In this document: piece by piece, positions 58,412-64,000 of the stretch
Layout of the letters: each line of letters begins with the position of its first letter
Numbering within the stretch: position 1 is the first letter of the stretch
Assembly (NCBI GenBank): GCA_016630905.1
Contig: WBMQ01000004.1
Span: forward strand, 1,550,001-1,614,000
Source of the DNA: Capillidium heterosporum
Taxonomy: Eukaryota; Entomophthoromycota; Entomophthoromycetes; Entomophthorales; Capillidiaceae
Length of the DNA stretch: 64,000 bases
Reading direction: 5' to 3'
Made by a program: the position numbers and the translations under genes
Notes under the pieces: generated by a model
Seen by the model: only the letters and a program-made list of their open reading frames with translations
What the model was told of the DNA's origin: nothing
The model's database searches: none

Positions 58412-59120
58412 GTGGGTACTAAGTTTAATACAACTATCTTTGCCATAGTGGCTATTGCAGTAGTTCTCGGTAATCTAGTGCCCGAATCCGACCTCAAAAG
58501 TTGAGTGGTAAATAAATTACCCAATAGCAACCAAGTATGAACTAAAGAAAAGGAAGATGTCGAAAACTTTCAGAGTCAAAAATTCCAAGTAGTACAGAGA
58601 TCGTAGATCACCAGGCTATAAGAATTGTCTCAGGTTCAAAATACAAGATACATTTTGCTAATAGGAAATAGGGAAACCTACGATAATCATGTTGGAAAGG
58701 ACAAAAATGATTATAGCTATAGTAGATCAAAGGATTCCAACCCATAAGTATAGCAAAAGGAAACGTTACTATAGGGAAAATAAGGAAGACTATAGTGATG
58801 CTTCATACCCTGGGCAAAAGTTTGATGAGCATACCAAACGATATAGCAAGTATGATAATAGTGGTATTAGTGCTTATACATTAAACAATGACAGAGTTAG
58901 TTTCAATTATAACACTTTAAATTATAAACAGTTTTGATTTTAAAAGCTACGATCATAAAAGATGTAGTAAGATCGACAAATATGATGTCAAAGGCAATAT
59001 TGATGCCACATGGCAACATAGAAAAGCTGTTGCCCAATCCTCAAGGTACAAGTACAAGGACGGCAATATAAATTTTAGAGATTGGAAAATTATTTTAACA
59101 GCTACAGTGACCATGGCTTG
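58412..59120 (+). pseudogene. Possible decayed secreted-protein gene
   Basis: From GTG at 58412 the plus strand encodes a signal-like sequence (TKFNTTIFAIVAIAVVLGN) followed by LVPESDL, which resembles the start of the adjacent repeat protein (FKSSIISIIAISAILGSPVPETLDL). There is no ATG, a TGA follows at 58502-58504, and a later VVNK string also has a counterpart. Further downstream, Tyr/Lys/Asp/Ser-rich fragments appear in changing frames (RYSKYDNSG, SRYKYKDGNINF). I read it as a dead or badly sequenced paralogue or other secreted low-complexity gene. Low confidence, since the similarity covers few residues. Confidence 0.3.
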
Positions 59121-59645
59121 AATCTCAGAATGTAGCAAAGGTAAGTATTGGGATTTATGATGTCTATAGTTCCTATGGGTATTGGGCTTATATAAGATAT
59201 GCATTAATAAGCCCTTTATATATATATGTTTCTATTTTTTGATGTTTTTACAAAGTTATATACTTTAAAAATGAATAGATAATAAGTACATGGCTAAAAA
59301 TACTATACGATGTAGATAAGATTCAGGGATGTATAGGCGAAAGTATTGATGTCAACTAATCGTAATATCGTACACGCAGTACTATACACTGCATTATAAA
59401 AAGCGGCGTATACGTGTATTACAAAAATATAGCTTTTATAATCGACCTATATATCCCGTTTGCTTCGATCAAGTGACTAAAAATTTTAATGATTACCAAT
59501 ATATTAGATTCTTAGTAGAGCGAAGTAGGAAAGGAAGTTTTTAGAGTAATTATATCGGAGAAACAGATATTACAAAAGTAGCCAAAAATGAAATTGGCAC
59601 TCTTTCTTCAACAGCAGCTTCCCTAAAAGAAATAAAATCGAGACG
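59121..59645. other. Intergenic, no gene seen
   Basis: AT-rich sequence upstream of the orphan gene. A 12-codon ATG frame at 59588 ends before the chosen start. Confidence 0.4.
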
Positions 59646-60295
59646 ATGGAATTGGGTAGGAAATTAAGTACATCGACCGCCAACCCCAAACCAATTATAC
59701 AGACTCAAGTCTTCCAACTAAAAACTAAAGAAAAGGATCAAGTTAAAGTCAAGGTAGAGTCTAGAACCTTAACCCACGTACTAGGACCCGACACCGAGCC
59801 TTTAATCGACTGGTCCACTTACACTTCCTCCTCGTTTACCAAGAACCGAATAAAGAACTTCAACGTTAACTCTTCAACCGCCTCGCCAACTTCACCGGAT
59901 ATGACGGAAAGTCAAGTCCGGAGCCTTCGAACTTAATAAGAAACGGAACCAACAGTACCAAACACGAATGAAGATCTTGGAAAAGATGGAAGAGATTGAT
60001 TTGAGGAAGGAGCAAAGAGTACATGATAGGAGTGGATTGAATCAAGTAGATAAGGACGCTTTACTGGACCGAGCCAATACCTACGGTACCAAGGGGGTCC
60101 ACAAAGATACTCAAGCTAAGAACTTTGGCGAGGAGCAGGTAGGTTGTAGGTTTTTGTGCTGCAGTTGAACCTATATACATGAAGTACTAATAAACTCTTT
60201 TTCCATTGCTTTTTTCGTGTTTCTTTTAGAAATGGTATTTTAAAGGTAGATATACATTGGTTGGTCAAGGCTACTATATTTATACGTATATATAG
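59646..60295 (+). CDS. Conserved-looking orphan, charged coiled-coil protein
   Basis: ATG at 59646; exon 1 to 60138, intron 60139-60229, exon 2 60230-60295; about 185 residues. The N-terminal half contains THVLGPDTEPLIDW and an Asn/Ser stretch. The second half is a charged helix (KKRNQQYQTRMKILEKMEEIDLRKEQR) followed by KDALLDRANTYGTKGVHK and KNFGEEQKWYFKGRY. The frame shifts near 59905-59915; exon 1 is 3n+1, fitting one extra base. The composition and absence of a signal suggest a nuclear or cytosolic protein. I do not recognise the family; the exact end of exon 2 is uncertain. Confidence 0.5.
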
Positions 60296-60328
60296 CCACT
60301 TGGAAAATGAAGTTCATAGTACTAGTTA

Positions 60329-60400
60329 TCCTCTATGGTCCAGTGGTTAGGATTTTCCGCTTTCACCGGAACGGCCAGGGTTCGATTCCCTGTAGGGGAG
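60329..60400 (+). tRNA. tRNA-Glu(TTC)
   Basis: The 72-nt gene has acceptor stem TCCTCTA / TAGGGGA with discriminator G, D arm (GGTCCAGTGGTTAGGATT), anticodon arm CCGCTTTCACCGG with anticodon TTC, and T arm CAGGGTTCGATTCCCTG. No intron. A CTTTTT terminator follows at about 60411. Confidence 0.95.
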
Positions 60401-61409
60401 GATACATCATCTTTTTAACCCATGTGGGTTCTTATTTTTACTTTTGATATTTCGTTGTAACGGTTACTGAGTTGGTTGCCAATACCCCGGGTCATTATGT
60501 CAATTTTTTCGAAAATTTTGCTTGGTTAAATGAATGTAAGATGCATATACTTTAGTGAGAGTTAGTATTCCGTTCCAAATTAAATTGTCTATATTTCAAG
60601 TTAGCTAATATTTATTGTACATTTAATTTGGCATAAGCTAGTATCTAATTTTTGTTTTGAAATTTACCATCTCAATTATTTATTGGTATACAAACTTCGG
60701 ATAAATGCTGCAAATGGAGTATATGTGTGGGTTTATGCTCATTCTTTATTCTCATAGTTACAGCTATGTATGGGCTATTTGCTCAATTATATACTCGAAT
60801 AATAAAGCTATTCATCTTTTCGTTACCTCTAAAATCTATCGAAATTAGTTTGACAGGTTTTGTATAATTCTGCGTAGTAATTCACTATAATAGATTGCTT
60901 TTACAATAGACTCCAGTTATGTTCTTCTAAGCTATACTCTGAACTTCTATAATTGGTTAGTCTTCTACTTCCTTATTGCTTTTGGTCCCGATCCGTTAAA
61001 CCTTTTAAGACCTTGTAACTGAGTTCCATGTCTATATACCAACAATATATAGCTACAGTTACATTGGAACGATGGTATTATAAAATAGTTTAGTATATAA
61101 AAGAAGACATAGTATTTATAGGTCATTCTTTTATTTTTAACCTTTCAAACTGGAATCGAAGTTTGAAGTTTCGAAAGGGTAGTTTGAGTTTTTTTAGTGA
61201 CAAAGTCTAAACAACGATACACCATGACAAAGGTTTAAATTTAGTATAATTAAAAGCAACATAGTACAATGGATTACCAACTTTCTAAAAGCAATCCATT
61301 TATAAATAGTAGAAAAAACGACAGCTACCCAACAATTTTTCATTATAAAAACCGGTTTTTTAGACATTTTGTTACCGAGAGCAATTAGAATTAGAATATT
61401 GAATATTAA
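60401..61409. other. Intergenic, no gene seen
   Basis: About 1 kb of AT-rich sequence; no ORF or RNA gene recognised. Confidence 0.4.
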
Positions 61410-62282
61410 ATGTTAACACTCACCTTACTGAACCTACTCCTAATTTACTACGTGGAAGGCCACTCCTGGTTAGATTGTGTACAGGTTACTGATAAAGGAT
61501 GCGCTGGGTACGTAAGAGGATATGTAGGTCACATCGATGACCCCATGACTTGGAAAATTTTGAACCACGACGATAATCAGCCAGTCTGCCATCCAAATAC
61601 ACAGGTATATAGTGCATTTCAATATACATGCTGACAAGAATATATTTCTACTTTATAGGATTCTCCATTGAAGTATACAAGCCAGTACCCGAGGGCTAAA
61701 GCAGCTCCTGGCGACAAACTAACTGTACAATACTTGGAAAATGGGCACGTTACTAAAGATAAATTGCAACCTTACAACCAGCCTAATCCTAAAACTTACA
61801 CCATCCACTGGACTGGTAAACCATTCAAAGGTTACAACGACGGTAGTCAACTATTGTTACGTAAGGACTTGAATACCAATAACCGGCTCATCGAACTCAA
61901 CTTTGACGATGGCAGTTGTGCTGAAGACAACACCAAAGGTAGACCAGGGCCCAAACCTTGCTTAGGGAGTTTTAACTTACCTACAAATTTGGAAAATGGC
62001 ATCTATCAGTTCGTATGGTGGTGGAAGTTCGACAAAGATCCCTTGGTTGGGGAGGAATACTCTAGTTGCTTTGACGTCGAAGTTATCAACGGGTATAGAT
62101 CGGCCAACTATACAAGGCTCAATAGGAACGTAGCGCCCAAACCTAAAAAGGTTGTAGAGTACCCTAGGAGACCTACTAGTAACTTGAACCTTAATCGGAT
62201 TCAAAATAGTGCTGTGAAGCAGTTGAACCCATCGAGAGCCCCAGTTAGGGTCATTGATAGGAAAACCAACCATAGGCGTTAA
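61410..62282 (+). CDS. HSW-type secreted protein, LPMO-like histidine brace
   Basis: Exons 61410-61604 and 61659-62282 give 272 residues, no indels. A signal peptide (MLTLTLLNLLLIYYVEG) would be cleaved just before HSWLDCV, leaving an N-terminal histidine. A second candidate copper ligand is the His in LENGHV (about residue 90), and an aromatic run (YQFVWWWKFD) near the end of the domain recalls the core of lytic polysaccharide monooxygenases (LPMOs) and LPMO-like proteins. Four or more cysteines (DCV, GCAGY, VCHP, GSCAED, KPCLG, SSCFDV) could form disulfides. The last ~60 residues are basic and Pro/Asn-rich. An oxidative polysaccharide-degrading or copper-binding role is inferred from the N-terminal His and the second His only. 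Confidence 0.7.
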
Positions 62283-62551
62283 CTTTTTTGTTGAAAAGCG
62301 ATTAGATCTTATGCAGATACTACTATTTTAACATATAGTTTATTACACTAATTAATAAATGCTTATAACTCTACAAATTTTATATAGTAACTGTATACAT
62401 TATATTTAACCATTAGTATACTACACTAAACTATAGAAACTCTTGAATATATATAATTATCGATAAGATAAGCAAAGAATAGCATAAAATTAGACTAACC
62501 CGTTATACTTTAAAAGCAAAAGTTTGATTCATAAAGTATTGCCCCAACAAT
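62283..62551. other. Intergenic between convergent genes
   Basis: 3' flanks of the HSW-type gene and TOM70; no other feature. Confidence 0.45.
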
Positions 62552-64000
62552 TTATTGACGAGCATAAACTTTTTTCAGATGAGGGTACCTTTCAAAGACA
62601 CGTACGTGTGAATTGGCAGTCTAAATTTAAAAAAAATTAAAGGTAGTTCCAATAAGAAAGGTACCTCAAGGTGGGTTTGGGCACCTAAAACATCATAGCG
62701 GTTACGACCCAGCTCTACTAGTTTGGTATAGGCATCTACACTCTTTTCAAAATCCTGCTGCATGGCGTATAGTTGTCCCAACAAGGCGTAGGCGACGTCC
62801 GATTTAGGTTCATCTAAAAATTTCAATTTAAAACAGTTTAAAAATATCAAGTACGTTTTAGGGCCTCGAAACAGTTCTTTTCAGCACTCACAAAGTCGTA
62901 CCTAGCGTTAATATAAAACAAGGCCAAGTTGCAGTAGGGGGAGGGGAAGGTGGGGTCCAGCTCCAATGCTTTGGTGAGATGGGCGTAAGCATCGTCGAAT
63001 CGACCTTGGGCTTGCAAAATCTCGGCGTAATAGTTGTAAACGTCGGCGTTGTTGGGGAATTGCTTTAGTAATTTCTCATATATTATGTTGCAGAGGTGGA
63101 TGTTGCCCATCTTGAAGTTGACAACACCTAATTGAACGTATCCAAGGTAAAAGTCAGTTGAAAGTTCAACTGAACGTTGGTAGGCTTTGAGGGCCTCCTC
63201 AAAATTCCCTAACATAAAATGGATCTGCCCGATGTTGTAGTAGACGTCCTTGTTGTTGGGGAAGGCGTCCAAAACCTCAATAATGGTTTTCATTGCCAGG
63301 TCTGAATTCCCCTGCTCGAGTTGGCAACTGGCACTTAGGATGTGGGGCATAGGCCACTCCGGTTTCAGTTGACAGCATTTTTGGAATAAAGTCTCCGCTT
63401 CGTCGTACTTGAAGAGGGCAAAGTTGTAGATGGCAACTAGGTTTAGACTTTCGGCTTGGTATTTAGTTCCTAGATCTATGGCTTGTTGGGCATGTTCAAA
63501 GGCCTCCTCATAGTTCTTTGAAGCCATAGCGTTGTTAGCTAGTCGGTACTCTTTATCCCCTTGGCTCTCATCTTCAACTTCGTTTAAAACATCTAAAATA
63601 TACATTAGGATTAGCTTGTAAAAGAATCGTTACCGAATGTGAAATTCCCAACAAAAGATTCTATGTAAACTTTACTGGCAAGAACCGGTCCACGAGCCTT
63701 AAAAGGTTATAAATACAACTACTTTAAAATGCAAATTACCATTAGAATGTTTTCGGTCTCTTCACTTGCAATTAACTCCAATAGCCTTTCGATACCTATC
63801 CTCGATGGTTCACTCTTATTACCAGAAAGAAGGAGGGCTGCGGTATAGTCTTGAAAAAATCAATTTATATAGCTGTTGAAATATATACCATCAAGAGCTT
63901 CCCTTCGACTTTCGATGTTCTCGTAAGCTTGAGCTCGACGTAAAAAGGCTTTTAAATAAGTGGGGTCTTTTTCTATAGCACTGTCACAACACTCTATAGC
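62552..64000 (-). CDS. TOM70: TOM70 mitochondrial import receptor (N-terminus outside window)
   Basis: Outer-membrane receptor that takes preproteins and Hsp70/Hsp90 clients to the TOM channel. Exons seen: 63889-64000 (continues beyond the window), 63740-63849, 63634-63697, 62855-63592, 62665-62813 and 62552-62620, all in phase. The first part is the end of the clamp TPR region (KDPTYLKAFLRRAQAYE). The linker segment (ARGPVLASKVYIESFVGNF) matches the position of the fungal Tom70 core start. Then come tandem TPRs, including VYYNIGQIHFMLGNFEEAL and NADVYNYYAEILQAQGRFDDA, closely resembling yeast Tom70 in order and content, and a C-terminal helix (ANSHVRVFERYPHLKKVYARQ). The signal anchor is not in the window. 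Confidence 0.88.

Overview
The window is nuclear DNA from a moderately AT-rich fungus. The core genes are fungal: an STR2-type cystathionine gamma-synthase, UBA1, PET100, a TVP15-like protein, a BUD27/URI prefoldin, an MCM1-type MADS factor, a Zn2Cys6 regulator and TOM70. Introns are short (about 37-90 nt, mostly 40-60, GT...AG) and three tRNA-Tyr genes carry introns. A MIR-domain cytosolic protein, a single-C2 protein and an HSW-type secreted protein point loosely to an early-diverging (zygomycete-like) lineage, but I cannot name the species.

Layout. Positions 573-11566 are a nested transposon graveyard. A decayed Tc1/mariner-type transposase remnant is split by a solo LTR (family 2). A heavily C-to-T-decayed solo LTR (family 1) is split by a full-length Ty3/gypsy chromovirus (minus strand, 2914-10383), and one LTR of that element is itself split by another solo LTR. 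Target duplications (GAGTG, GTAAC, AGTAA) support this order. The Gag reading frame starts inside the LTR and encodes hydrophobic, probably membrane-spanning segments there; the second LTR family shows the same layout.

From 12.5 kb the genes run: STR2 homologue, tRNA-Tyr, TVP15-like protein, MIR protein and glutaredoxin-like protein (divergent pair), tRNA-Tyr, UBA1 (16 exons), PET100, three tandem gamma-glutamyltranspeptidases, BUD27/URI, a giant secreted Cys-rich repeat protein (about 2,400 residues, about 36 six-cysteine units), a C2 protein, tRNA-Tyr, MCM1, two orphan membrane proteins, a Zn2Cys6 factor, a secreted 9-residue-repeat protein with a decayed possible paralogue, an orphan gene, tRNA-Glu, an LPMO-like secreted protein, and the C-terminal part of TOM70.

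Sequence quality. Many otherwise good genes carry single-base frameshifts, and each one I could resolve is an extra base, never a missing one (UBA1 1, STR2 1, PET100 1, GGT-1 5, GGT-2 1, Cys-rich gene 7, Zn2Cys6 gene 1). In each gene the total length modulo 3 agrees with this count. Residual insertion-type sequencing error explains this better than mass pseudogenization, so these genes are annotated as probably functional. Secreted or surface functions (GGTs, Cys-rich giant, repeat protein, LPMO-like protein) are concentrated between 25 and 62 kb.
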